A stretch of DNA of 58,898 nucleotides. It comes from an uncultured Actinomycetes bacterium. Its GTDB lineage: Bacteria > Actinomycetota > Thermoleophilia > RBG-16-64-13. Position 1 is the first letter of the stretch, and every line of letters starts with the position of its first letter. A program made the translations under genes and the position numbers. Of the stretch, positions 44,868 through 53,418 are shown one piece after another. Where the stretch lies: contig CAIQPS010000087.1 of NCBI GenBank assembly GCA_903873715.1, positions 1-58,898 on the forward strand, given 5' to 3'. Below the pieces are notes generated by a model. That model searched no databases and was not told the origin of the DNA. It was given only the letters and a program-made list of their open reading frames with translations.

Positions 44868-45671
44868 CTAGATCGCCAGCCCCCCATCCACCGGCAGGAT
44901 GGCGCCGGTGATGAACGAGGCCGCGTCCGAGCACAGCCAGAGGACCGCTTCGCCCATGTCGTCCTGCGGGTCGCCCCAGCGCTTGAGCGGCACCCCCTCC
45001 ACCATGCGGTCGGCCATGCCCTCCACCACGGAGGTGATGTTGTCGGAGAGCATGGTGTTGCGGATGGGCCCGGGGCACACGCAGTTGACCCGGATGCCGA
45101 GCGGGGCTCCCTCCACCGCGGCCACCTTGGTGAGGGCGGTGAGCCCGGTCTTGGTTGCGCCGTAACCGGCGAAGCCCGGGATCTGCCGGAACGCCTGCGC
45201 CGACGAGCAGATCACGATGGCGCCCTTGCCCTGCGCCGCCATCTGCCGCATCTCGTACTTGAGGCAGAGGTAGACTCCGGTGAGGTTCACGTCCACGTGC
45301 TTTAGCCACCGCTCCGTGGATGAATCGACGATGGGCTCCATGGGGATGCGCACGCCGTCGGGGCCGACACCGGCGTTGTTGTAGGCGAAGTCGAGGCTGC
45401 CGTACAACTCCACCGTCTTGGCCACCATGGCCTCGACCTCACTCTCCTTGGTGACGTCGCAGGGCACGAACGTCGCGTCGCCGCCTGCCTCTTTGATGAG
45501 ACGGACGGTCTCGGGGCCTCCGGCCATGTCCGCCAGGTCGGTGACCACCACTTTCGCGCCTTCGCGCGCGAACACGATGGATGCCCCCCTGCCGATGCCG
45601 GAGCCGGCTCCGGTGACCACGGCCACCTTCCCTTCGATGCCCATACGGTTGTTGTCGCCGTAGCGTCTCAT
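44868..45671 (-). CDS. Short-chain dehydrogenase/reductase (SDR)
   Basis: About 267 aa classical SDR: VAVVTGAGSGIGRGASIVFA, AYNNAGVGPDG, VICSSAQAFRQIPGFA, YGATKTGLTALTK (Tyr-x-x-x-Lys) and VNCVCPGPIRNTM. A late ASFITGAILPVDGG matches the FabG-like group. CGGGGGG precedes ATG 45671; ATG 45644 is a second option. Convergent with the cupin operon but likely the same metabolism, giving two SDR genes around the transporter and cupin. Confidence 0.9.
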   Translation of the reverse strand: MRRYGDNNRMGIEGKVAVVTGAGSGIGRGASIVFAREGAKVVVTDLADMAGGPETVRLIKEAGGDATFVPCDVTKESEVEAMVAKTVELYGSLDFAYNNAGVGPDGVRIPMEPIVDSSTERWLKHVDVNLTGVYLCLKYEMRQMAAQGKGAIVICSSAQAFRQIPGFAGYGATKTGLTALTKVAAVEGAPLGIRVNCVCPGPIRNTMLSDNITSVVEGMADRMVEGVPLKRWGDPQDDMGEAVLWLCSDAASFITGAILPVDGGLAI

Positions 45672-45809
45672 CGTCCCCCCGATCAGAGATGGGTCTTGGC
45701 TGCCACCTTCCAAGAACCAGCATAGCGAGGAGTCAGCGCTACCGCCAGCGCTTGCTGAACGAGATTCACCTTCCGCCGATGCGGGAAACACCTGGGCCCG
45801 GGGGCCACC

Positions 45810-45838
45810 TTGTCGACTCTACGCGAAACCTGTATCGT
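45810..45838 (+). promoter_or_regulatory. Promoter of the PAS-protein gene
   Basis: TTGTCG (45810-45815), 17-nt spacer, TATCGT (45833-45838), 28 nt before ATG 45866. Confidence 0.6.
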
Positions 45839-45865
45839 CTACGTACACCGAGCAAGGCGGTCCGC

Positions 45866-46444
45866 ATGAACATCCTTGAGCCAAACGAGTACGCCATCCT
45901 GGTCGAGCAGGCTCCCATCCTGGTTTGGAGGTCTGACACCACGGCGGCCTGCGACTACTTCAACGAGCGCTGGCTGGAATTCACCGGCAGGACCATGGAG
46001 CAGGAGATGGGGACCGGATGGGCCGACGGCGTCCACAAGGACGACTTCGACGGCTGTCTGGCCATCTACCTCGGGGCGTTCGAAAGACACGAGATCTTCG
46101 AGATGGAGTACCGGCTGCGCCGGAACGACGGGGTCTACCGCTGGATATTCGACCGCGGCGTGCCGTTCTACAGGGACGGCGAGTTCGCGGGCTTCATCGG
46201 CAGTTGCATCGACGTCGACGAGAGCGTCCGCGCGCGGATGGAACTGGCCGAACGCCATGAGGCCGAGATCGACACGCTCCGAGGCCTGCTGCCCATCTGT
46301 GCGCACTGCAAGCGCATCCGCGACGAGCAAGGCGAGTGGCACCAGATCGAGACCTACGTGAGCGCGCACTCCGACGCGGACTTCACCCACGGGGTCTGTC
46401 CCGACTGCCTGGAGGAGCATTTCCAGGACTACACGGGGCGGTAG
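45866..46444 (+). CDS. PAS-domain protein with the Cys-rich tail
   Basis: About 192 aa. PAS/PAC fold at residues 5-130 (QAPILVWRSDTTAACDYFNE, WADGVHKDDFDGCLAIY, YRLRRNDGVYRWIFDRGVPF), a short helix, then LPICAHCKRIRDEQGEWHQI and DFTHGVCPDCLEEHFQDY. This tail matches that of the MASE3 protein at 26000 and could bind zinc. No kinase, cyclase or DNA-binding domain. Possibly a sensor that passes its signal by partner binding. Confidence 0.85.
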   Translation: MNILEPNEYAILVEQAPILVWRSDTTAACDYFNERWLEFTGRTMEQEMGTGWADGVHKDDFDGCLAIYLGAFERHEIFEMEYRLRRNDGVYRWIFDRGVPFYRDGEFAGFIGSCIDVDESVRARMELAERHEAEIDTLRGLLPICAHCKRIRDEQGEWHQIETYVSAHSDADFTHGVCPDCLEEHFQDYTGR

Positions 46445-46589
46445 GGGGCACCCGAGCCCAGGCGGTTCCGCGGAGTGACGCGGCCGGGCTGGGCGAGGCC
46501 GTGGCCGAGCCCGGCCGACCCAGCCGGGGGCTGCACCCTCGCGCCCAGCGGCCGGCGGCGCGGCAGGTGCCGCATCCGCTCCTCGCCCG

Positions 46590-49500
46590 TCAGACCTTCC
46601 ACACCTCCACGGTCACCGGCAGCCCGTTCACTTTGAGGGATTCGGCGTGGGTGCCGGGCGCGGCCGCGACAGCTGCCGCGTCGTCCTCGGCGGCCACAGC
46701 CGCCAGATCCACCGCCAACGTCTCCTTCTGCACCCAGTCGCCATGCACGGCCAGCATCTCGGCGACCTCGGCCGGACCGGTCACCCGCAGGTGGATGCGG
46801 TCGTCTATCTGGAAGTCCGCGGTCTTGCGGGTGTTCTGGATGTGGTGCACCAGCTCGCGGGCCAGGCCTTCCTGGACGAGCTCAGGCGTCAGCACGGTCG
46901 ACAGGCCGACAGCCACGCCGCCCTCCCGTTCCACCTTGAAGCCCTCGCGCTCGTGGCTCTCCACGGCGAAGTCCTCGGCGGTGAACTCGTACTCCTGGCC
47001 ATCCACCGTCACCATCACGGAACGGCCGGTGGCGATCCTGTCGCCGGTCTCATCCGCCGGAAGGGCGGCGACGGCCGCCGCGACCGCAGGCATGTTCTTG
47101 CCGAACTTCGGGCCCAGGGTGCGGTAGTTGGGCTTGACTACGTAGCTCACCAGCTCGCTGGCCGCCTCGACGAAGTCTATCCGCTTGACGTTGAGTTCCT
47201 CGGCCACCACCGCGGCAAGGCTCTCGACGGCCGCGCGCTGCTTGGCCGCGCACGCGACCACCGCCAGGTCGATGGGCTGGCGGGTCTTGATCTTGGAGGC
47301 GTTGCGCGCCGAGCGGCCCAGGTTGACCACCTGCTGGGCGACGCCCATGCGGTACGACAGGTCCTTGTCGATGAGGGCCGCGTCGGCGACCGGCCAATCG
47401 ATGAGATGCACCGACTGCGGTGCCCCGGGCGTCCGTTCGGCCACCAGGTTCTGGTACATCTCCTCGGCCAGGAACGGGGTGAACGGCGCGAGCAGTTCGG
47501 CCACCGTCGTCAGACACTCGTTCAGCGTGAGGTACGCCGCGATCTTGTCGGAGTCGGCCTCGCTCTTCCAGAACCGGCGGCGGCTGCGACGCACGTACCA
47601 GTTCGACAGCTCGTCCACAAACTCGTAGATGGCCCGGCCGGCCCCGAAAGCGTCATAGCCGTTCAGCCCTTCGTCCACCTTGCCGATCAAGATGTGCAGC
47701 TCGCTGAGGATCCAGCGGTCCATGAGGGTGCGCTCGGATGCCGGCATGGTGGAGGCACCGTCCGGGCCGGTGTAGGAGGCCGGGTCGAAGCCGTCGATGT
47801 TGGCGTAGAGCGTGTAGAACGAGTAGGTGTTCCACAGCGTGAGGATGAACTTCCGGATCACCTCGTCCACGTTGTCCGGGCCGAAGCGGCGCGGGAACCA
47901 GGGCGAGCTGGCGGTGAACAGCAGCCAGCGCAGGGCGTCGGCCCCCTGCTTGTTGAGGATGGTCCACGGATCGACGACGTTGCCCAGCCGCTTGGACATC
48001 TTGCGGCCTTCACTGTCGAGGATGTGGCCCAGACAGAGCACGTTCTTGTAGCAGGTGTGGCCGGTGAGCAGCGCGCTGATGGCCAGCAGGCTGTAGAACC
48101 AGCCGCGGGTCTGGTCGATGGCCTCGCAGATGTAGTCGGCCGGGAAGCGGGTCTCGAACTTGTCCCGGTTCTCGAACGGATAGTGCCACTGGGCGACGGG
48201 CATGGAGCCGCTGTCGAACCAGGCGTCGATCACCGATGTCACACGCTTGGCCTCGGCGCCACACTCGGGGCAGGCGAAGGTGACCTCATCCACGTACGGA
48301 CGGTGGAGTTCGAGGGTCGACAGGTCCTTGCCGGCCAGTTCGCCCAGTTCCTCACGGGAGCCGATCACGGTGTCGTGGTTGTTGGCGCAGCGCCAGACGG
48401 GGAGCGGCGTGCCCCAGTACCGGTCGCGGGAGAGCGACCAGTCGATGTTGTTCTCGAGCCATTTGCCGAAACGGCCGTGCTTGAGGTGGTCGGGATACCA
48501 GTCGACCTCTTCGTTGGCGCCCAGCACCGCGTCCTTGCGGGCGGTGGTCTTCACGTACCACGACGATTTGGCGTAGTAGATGAGGGGCGTATCGCAGCGC
48601 CAGCAGAACGGATAGTTGTGCTCGTAGGGCAGGCGGCGCACCAGCAGGCCGCGGGATTCGAGATCCTCCATGATGCCCTTGTCGGCGTCCTTGACGAACA
48701 GCCCCACCCACGGAGTGACTTCGGCGGTGAAGCGGCCCTCCATGTCCACGGGCATGACGACCGGCAGGTCGTTCTCCTGGCCGACGATCATGTCGTCGGC
48801 GCCGAACGCCGGCGCTATGTGCACGATGCCCGACCCCTCGTCGGTGGCCACGTAGTCCGCGGCGATGACCCGCCAGACCGGCTTCTCCGGCGTGACGAAC
48901 TGGTAGGGCGGCAGGTAGTGCTTGCCCACCAGAGCGCTGCCGGGATAGGTCTCTTCGATGACGGCCTCGTCGCCGAACAGGCTTGTGACCAGGTCCGCGG
49001 CCAGGATGAAGTGCTCGTCGCCCACTTTGGCCGTCGCGTACTGGATGTCCGGGCCGACGGCGGCGGCCACGTTGGAGATGAGGGTCCACGGCGTCGTGGT
49101 CCAGACGAGGAGCGACACGGGCAGACCGTCGGCGGCTTTGACCGGCGCCGGCGCGGCGCCCGCCAGGGCCTCTGGCGTGGAGGCATCGCTTTCGGCCAGC
49201 GGGAACCTGACGAACACCGACGGGTCGGTGACCATCTGGTAGCCGGATGCCACCTCGTGCGAGGACAGGGCCGTGCCGCACCGCGGGCAGTACGGGACCA
49301 CCTTGTAGCCCTCATACAAAAGGCCCTGCTTGGCGAACTGCGACAAGATCCACCACACCGACTCGATGTAGTCGTCGGTCATGGTGACGTACGGATCGTC
49401 CAGATCCACCCAGTAGCCGATGCGCTCCGTCATGCGGTTCCACTCGTCCACGTAGGCGAGCACCGACTCCTTGCAGAGCTTGTTGAACTTATCGACGCCG

Positions 49501-49841
49501 TAGGCCTCGATCTGTTCCTTGTGGTCGATGCCCAGGCGCTTCTCGATCTCGAGCTCCACCGGCAGGCCGTGGCAGTCCCAGCCGCCCTTGCGGCCGACGT
49601 AGTAGCCCTTCATGGTCCGGTAGCGCGGGAAGATGTCCTTGAAGATGCGCGCCAGTACGTGGTGCACCCCGGGCTTGCCGTTGGCCGTGGGCGGGCCTTC
49701 GTAGAACACCCATTTCGGGCTGCCGGCCCGCAACTCCATGCTCTTCTCGAAGATGCTGTTCTCTTTCCACCACGCGAGGATGCGCTCCTCGAGAGCGGGG
49801 AAGCTCTGACTCGTGTCGACCGGACGATACTGGCCTGCCAT
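46590..49841 (-). CDS. ileS: Isoleucyl-tRNA synthetase (type-2, IleS2-like)
   Basis: About 1083 aa, class I synthetase. HIGH region is GVHHVLARIFKDIFPRYRTM, KMSKS-type motif KMSKRLGNV, and a DGLPVSLLVWTTTPWTLISN editing-domain lead. GVHHVLAR and the length fit the eukaryote-like IleS2 class, often mupirocin-resistant. Zinc-type CPRCGTALS and CPECGAEAKR are present. An acidic Ala/Pro-rich insert lies in the editing domain near 49130-49200. AGGAGG precedes ATG 49841; the ORF reaches 50090 only by running through the T-box leader. Regulated by uncharged tRNA-Ile. Confidence 0.97.
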   Translation of the reverse strand: MAGQYRPVDTSQSFPALEERILAWWKENSIFEKSMELRAGSPKWVFYEGPPTANGKPGVHHVLARIFKDIFPRYRTMKGYYVGRKGGWDCHGLPVELEIEKRLGIDHKEQIEAYGVDKFNKLCKESVLAYVDEWNRMTERIGYWVDLDDPYVTMTDDYIESVWWILSQFAKQGLLYEGYKVVPYCPRCGTALSSHEVASGYQMVTDPSVFVRFPLAESDASTPEALAGAAPAPVKAADGLPVSLLVWTTTPWTLISNVAAAVGPDIQYATAKVGDEHFILAADLVTSLFGDEAVIEETYPGSALVGKHYLPPYQFVTPEKPVWRVIAADYVATDEGSGIVHIAPAFGADDMIVGQENDLPVVMPVDMEGRFTAEVTPWVGLFVKDADKGIMEDLESRGLLVRRLPYEHNYPFCWRCDTPLIYYAKSSWYVKTTARKDAVLGANEEVDWYPDHLKHGRFGKWLENNIDWSLSRDRYWGTPLPVWRCANNHDTVIGSREELGELAGKDLSTLELHRPYVDEVTFACPECGAEAKRVTSVIDAWFDSGSMPVAQWHYPFENRDKFETRFPADYICEAIDQTRGWFYSLLAISALLTGHTCYKNVLCLGHILDSEGRKMSKRLGNVVDPWTILNKQGADALRWLLFTASSPWFPRRFGPDNVDEVIRKFILTLWNTYSFYTLYANIDGFDPASYTGPDGASTMPASERTLMDRWILSELHILIGKVDEGLNGYDAFGAGRAIYEFVDELSNWYVRRSRRRFWKSEADSDKIAAYLTLNECLTTVAELLAPFTPFLAEEMYQNLVAERTPGAPQSVHLIDWPVADAALIDKDLSYRMGVAQQVVNLGRSARNASKIKTRQPIDLAVVACAAKQRAAVESLAAVVAEELNVKRIDFVEAASELVSYVVKPNYRTLGPKFGKNMPAVAAAVAALPADETGDRIATGRSVMVTVDGQEYEFTAEDFAVESHEREGFKVEREGGVAVGLSTVLTPELVQEGLARELVHHIQNTRKTADFQIDDRIHLRVTGPAEVAEMLAVHGDWVQKETLAVDLAAVAAEDDAAAVAAAPGTHAESLKVNGLPVTVEVWKV

Positions 49842-49897
49842 CTGTCCTCCTAGTAGGGGCCGCCGCTCCTGGAACGCGGCGCCGCACCGCAAGAAAC

Positions 49898-50001
49898 AAA
49901 AACGCCCCGCCCCGCGCTTGCGCACACCGGCGGAGATTCGCCGGAGCGCCTGCCTGTCCTGCGGCTGGTGCCGCACGACCGGAGCGCGTAGGGACGAGAC
50001 G
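49898..50001 (-). terminator. T-box-controlled attenuator
   Basis: CGTCTCGTCCC (49991-50001) pairs over 11 bp, with wobble pairs, with GGGGCGGGGCG (49903-49913), extended by ACGCGC/GCGC; TTTTT follows at 49898-49902. Mutually exclusive with the antiterminator. Confidence 0.75.
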
Positions 50002-50385
50002 TTGCCTCGCGGTACCACCCTACTTGGCCGCGCGCTGCCGGCACCTGGGGCGCCGGGGCGCTGCTGTCCGGGACCGCCTGCCGCTCGCACGGCGCGGCCG
50101 CCCGGGCGCGGCCCACTCTGCGGATGCTTTCACATCCCCCTTCTGTAACGGGAAGGACCCGTCCAGGTCTACTTGGCCGGTCACCGGCCCGGCGGCGCAG
50201 CACCCTCACAGGGCGACGCCTGGGCGGCGGATCAGCCGTTCGGCTGGCGGCTCGGGGAGGATATTCGGCCGCTGGTTCCCGCCGGGCTCGCACCATCCCC
50301 GGCTCGCTCGAGGCCCGGCTTGTCGGCCGGCCCTCGGGAAGAGCAGCGCCTACTCGTTCCCGTCATCGCCTTTGCAGGGCCGTAG
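49898..50385 (-). promoter_or_regulatory. T-box riboswitch leader of ileS
   Basis: Long leader covering most of the 624-nt gap upstream of ileS. The Stem I start GCGATGACGGGAACGAGTA is at 50351-50369; a specifier loop GAATATC holds the Ile codon AUC; the T-box AGGGTGGTACCGCG is at 50008-50021, where it binds the tRNA 3' end. The 3' side of the antiterminator (CGTCTCGTCCC, 49991-50001) pairs instead with GGGGCGGGGCG to form the terminator. Uncharged tRNA-Ile should therefore allow readthrough. Confidence 0.9.
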
Positions 50386-50390
50386 TCTAC

Positions 50391-50419
50391 GGCTGTGCAG
50401 GGGGAAGTTCAAGCTGAGA
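50391..50419 (-). promoter_or_regulatory. Promoter of the ileS leader
   Basis: On the minus strand, TTGAAC, 17-nt spacer and TAGACT just upstream of the T-box stem I. Positions are approximate to 1-2 nt. Confidence 0.65.
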
Positions 50420-50465
50420 CCGGCTACACTGGGTGCCTTCGGACACGCCGGACAGGACATCGGGT

Positions 50466-51800
50466 ATGGGAAGAACGGGGAGCACGAGACATCTGCTGGT
50501 AGCCATGGCATCGGCCGTGGTGGTCGTCATGGCGCTCCTGGCAGGCGCCTTCGCTTCGCCGGCGCGCGCCGGGTCGTCCCTGTGGACCCCGAGCGGGACC
50601 GCCGCTTCGACCGGTTTCTCCGACGTCCAGGGCGGCGAGTGGTACGCACCGGCGGCGCAGGCCGCGGCCGCGAGTGCGGTGATGCTCCGGCACATGGACG
50701 GCACGTTCGACGCCGGGGGCACCGTCACCCGGGGCGAGATGGCGTACTACCTGGCCCGGGCGCTGGGACAGGCCGAAGCGCCGGACCAGCCCTTCTCCGA
50801 CATCCATCCCTGGGATTGGTTCGCCGGATCCGTGGGCGCCATGGTCAGGGACGGTATCGTGGCCGGGAGCACCGGGGCGGAATTCTTGCCCCAGCAGGCA
50901 ATCACGAGGCAGGAGGCGGCCCTGCTGGTCATGAGGGCCTGGGCGGCACGGGACGGCGCGCTCATCGGATCGGACGCCGAACCGCCGCTGACCCCCAAGG
51001 AGGCCGTGCGCTGGCTGAGAGGCTTCCGGGACCGCCGGCAGATAGACCCTGCATGCGCGGCATCCCTCGCCGACGCCTGGCGCCTGGGGATACTCGACAG
51101 TCCCACCGACAACCTCCTGGCTCCCGACGCGCCGCTCACCCGGGCGGAGATGGTGGCGATGCTCTACCGGACGTTCCTGGGCCCGGTCTCCACCGAAGCC
51201 GTGGACGAACAAGACCTGCTGTCCGGTGACGTGCGCGATCTCCTCGAGGTAGGCGCCAGAGGGACTGCGGTCCGGCTGCTCGAGTCGCGGCTCGACGCTC
51301 TGCGGTATGCGTGCGGGCCCGCCGACGGCATCTACGACCATCGCACACGGGACGGGGTGATGGCTTTCCAGAAAGTGGAGGGCCTGGAACGGACCGGACG
51401 GGTGACCGCGGAGGTCTGGAAGAGACTCGCCACCGCCACCACGCCGAAGCCCAGGCTGTCGGGCAAGAAGACCCGCTGCGAGGTGGACCTGTCCCGCCAG
51501 GTGCTGTTGATGATCACGGACGACCGGGTGACAGAGGTGGTCCACATATCCAGCGGCAGGGGCGGCACCCCGCCCGGACATCACCGCATCGAAGAAAGAC
51601 TTCAGGGCTGGATAGCCTGCGTCACCGTGAACGACTACATGTACTCACCGGCGTACGTCTTCGACCTGATCGCGGTGCACGGTTACCCGAACGTGCCGGA
51701 CCACCCGGCGAGTCACGGGTGCGTGCGCACCCCCATATGGATCGCCGACGATATCTACGCCCAGTTGCGGACAGGCACCGTCATCGACATGTACCGCTAG
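50466..51800 (+). CDS. SLH-domain and peptidoglycan-binding L,D-transpeptidase
   Basis: About 444 aa. Signal peptide (LLVAMASAVVVVMALLAG, cleaved near ASPARA), three S-layer-homology-like units (GFSDVQGGEWYAPAAQAA, PFSDIHPWDWFAGSVGAM, TRAEMVAMLYRTF), a peptidoglycan-binding fold (VGARGTAVRLLESRLDAL ... DGIYDHRTRDGVMAFQKVEG, as fragments) and the YkuD catalytic domain with VHGYPNVPDHPASHGCVRTP (His, SHGC). It would crosslink peptidoglycan outside the membrane, with the SLH region holding it to the wall. ATG 50466 lies 35 nt past TACACT. The stop overlaps the convergent pseudokinase end by 4 nt. Confidence 0.88.
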   Translation: MGRTGSTRHLLVAMASAVVVVMALLAGAFASPARAGSSLWTPSGTAASTGFSDVQGGEWYAPAAQAAAASAVMLRHMDGTFDAGGTVTRGEMAYYLARALGQAEAPDQPFSDIHPWDWFAGSVGAMVRDGIVAGSTGAEFLPQQAITRQEAALLVMRAWAARDGALIGSDAEPPLTPKEAVRWLRGFRDRRQIDPACAASLADAWRLGILDSPTDNLLAPDAPLTRAEMVAMLYRTFLGPVSTEAVDEQDLLSGDVRDLLEVGARGTAVRLLESRLDALRYACGPADGIYDHRTRDGVMAFQKVEGLERTGRVTAEVWKRLATATTPKPRLSGKKTRCEVDLSRQVLLMITDDRVTEVVHISSGRGGTPPGHHRIEERLQGWIACVTVNDYMYSPAYVFDLIAVHGYPNVPDHPASHGCVRTPIWIADDIYAQLRTGTVIDMYR

Positions 51801-53266
51801 GGGGCCTGGATGGTCAAGGAGTGTTCCCGGGAGTCGCTGTTGTAGTTGGCGTTCCCACCGAAGCTCCAGGTGACCGTGTAGACGCCGACATCCGTGTGGC
51901 TGGCGCCGTTGCTGGTTATCAGGCCGTTGAGGTTCTCTCCCGCGACACCCGAGGCGTCAAGGATGAGGTGATGCGAGGCTCCGTCGTAGATGAAGACACT
52001 CTGCACCACGGAGATGATGGCGTTCGCCTTGCCGATGACCAGCGTGCCGCTCGTGGACCCCTTGTAGCCGGCTGAAGCGATCGTCGCGGTGAACGAGTAG
52101 GAGCCGGCGTTGGTGTGGGCGCCGCCGCTGTAGCTGAACGACACGTTCAGCCCGGCCGGGCTCGTCGTGTACGACGGGTTCTGGGCCGAGCCGTTGTAGG
52201 TCTTGCTGGAGTCGGTGATGGTGATCGTCGCGACCTTGGCCGCCGTGGTGGTCGTCCGGTTGGTGGTCGTGGTGCTCCGGGCCGTGGTGGTGGTCGGTAT
52301 GGTGGTCGTTGTGGTCGACGACGTCGTGGTGTCGGAGGAGAGCGTGGTGGTCGAGTCGCTGCTCGCCGACGAGGTGGTCGCCTCGGTGGTTTCGGTGGTG
52401 GTGGGCGCCTCGGTGGTGGGCGCCTCGGTGGTGGAGGCGAGCGACGTGGTCGTCTCGCCGGCGATGGTCGTCTCGGTGCCCCCGCCCATGAGACCGGTGG
52501 CGTACGCGACACCCAGGCCGATGGCGAGCAACGCGATCACGGCCACCGCAGCCGCCAGATAGACCAACCAGGCCGGTCGGGAACGCCGGGCCGTGCCGCC
52601 CATCGACGCGCCGGCTGAGCCCCCCAGACCTGCCGCGGCCGTGGCCGGCGCCGGCTTCACAACCTTCTTCTGCAACACCGCCGGCATCGCCGCGACCACC
52701 GATGGGTCGGCCTTCAGCGATTGCAGGAAACTGTCCGCATCCTGGAAGCGTGCATGCGCTTCCCTGCTGATGGCCCGGTCGATGGTGGGGCCGACGCTGG
52801 CAGGGAGGCCCACCAGGGCATCCTCGGGCACGTGAGGCGTCGGCTTGTACAGCACCCGGTAGGAGACGTCGCCGGCAGCCGCGCCGTCGAAGGCGCCGAA
52901 GGGGTCCTTGCCGGTGATCATCGCGTACGCGACGATGCCGAGCGAGTAGTAGTCGGTGTACGGGCCGACGGGATCGTGCAGCAGTTGCTCCGGCGCCATA
53001 TAGGCGGAATCCTCCGCCGTCTTCACCTTGTGGAGCCGCGTCTCTTCCGTGTCGTCGTCGTCGGGGAAACCGACGAGCGTCACGTCACCGTCTGCATCGA
53101 TGACGATCTTCCGAGGAGAGATGCTGCCGTGGATCTTGCCGGACTTGTGAGCCACCGCCAGCTGCGAGAGCAGCTGCTCCAGGATGTCCAGTACGTGCCC
53201 ATGGTCCAGCGGGCCCTCAGCGAGTCGCTGGGCCAAGGTGGCACCCCGAAGTTGCGGATCCGGCAT
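51797..53266 (-). CDS. Transmembrane pseudokinase with MBG-type extracytoplasmic domains
   Basis: About 489 aa. The Ser/Thr kinase-like part begins at the C-lobe: no glycine-rich loop and no Lys of subdomain II. The catalytic loop reads HGSISPRKI (46-54) where HRDLKPxN is expected, and DFG is VGFP, so the key Asp residues are missing; YMAPEQL and YTDYYSLG remain. One helix at about 233-257, then a Thr/Ser-rich linker (262-350) and MBG-like beta domains containing ITDSSKTYNGSAQNPSY. A signalling scaffold or ligand sensor is more likely than an enzyme. GAGGAG precedes ATG 53266. Confidence 0.82.
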   Translation of the reverse strand: MPDPQLRGATLAQRLAEGPLDHGHVLDILEQLLSQLAVAHKSGKIHGSISPRKIVIDADGDVTLVGFPDDDDTEETRLHKVKTAEDSAYMAPEQLLHDPVGPYTDYYSLGIVAYAMITGKDPFGAFDGAAAGDVSYRVLYKPTPHVPEDALVGLPASVGPTIDRAISREAHARFQDADSFLQSLKADPSVVAAMPAVLQKKVVKPAPATAAAGLGGSAGASMGGTARRSRPAWLVYLAAAVAVIALLAIGLGVAYATGLMGGGTETTIAGETTTSLASTTEAPTTEAPTTTETTEATTSSASSDSTTTLSSDTTTSSTTTTTIPTTTTARSTTTTNRTTTTAAKVATITITDSSKTYNGSAQNPSYTTSPAGLNVSFSYSGGAHTNAGSYSFTATIASAGYKGSTSGTLVIGKANAIISVVQSVFIYDGASHHLILDASGVAGENLNGLITSNGASHTDVGVYTVTWSFGGNANYNSDSREHSLTIQAP

Positions 53267-53418
53267 CGCACCACTCCTCTCGAGTCGGTGGAACGCACTC
53301 AATATTCTATGCGGTTTCCCGAATTCCCGCAGACGCCCCACAGCACCCCGGCCCGGAGCGGCCCGTGTCCCGCGTCCGGCGGAGGCGTATCATTCCCGTC
53401 ATACAAGGGGAGGAAGTC

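Noticed and set aside
46647-49853. 1068-codon plus-strand ORF opposite ileS
   Set aside because: Long antisense frame caused by high GC; composition is His/Arg/Gly-rich with no domains, and ileS is clear on the other strand.
49842-50090. N-terminal extension of the ileS ORF
   Set aside because: It would translate the T-box leader and terminator; ATG 49841 has AGGAGG and begins the conserved protein.
53267-53418. Missing kinase N-lobe encoded upstream of the pseudokinase
   Set aside because: No kinase motifs in any frame here; the region is a 152-bp divergent promoter before moxR.
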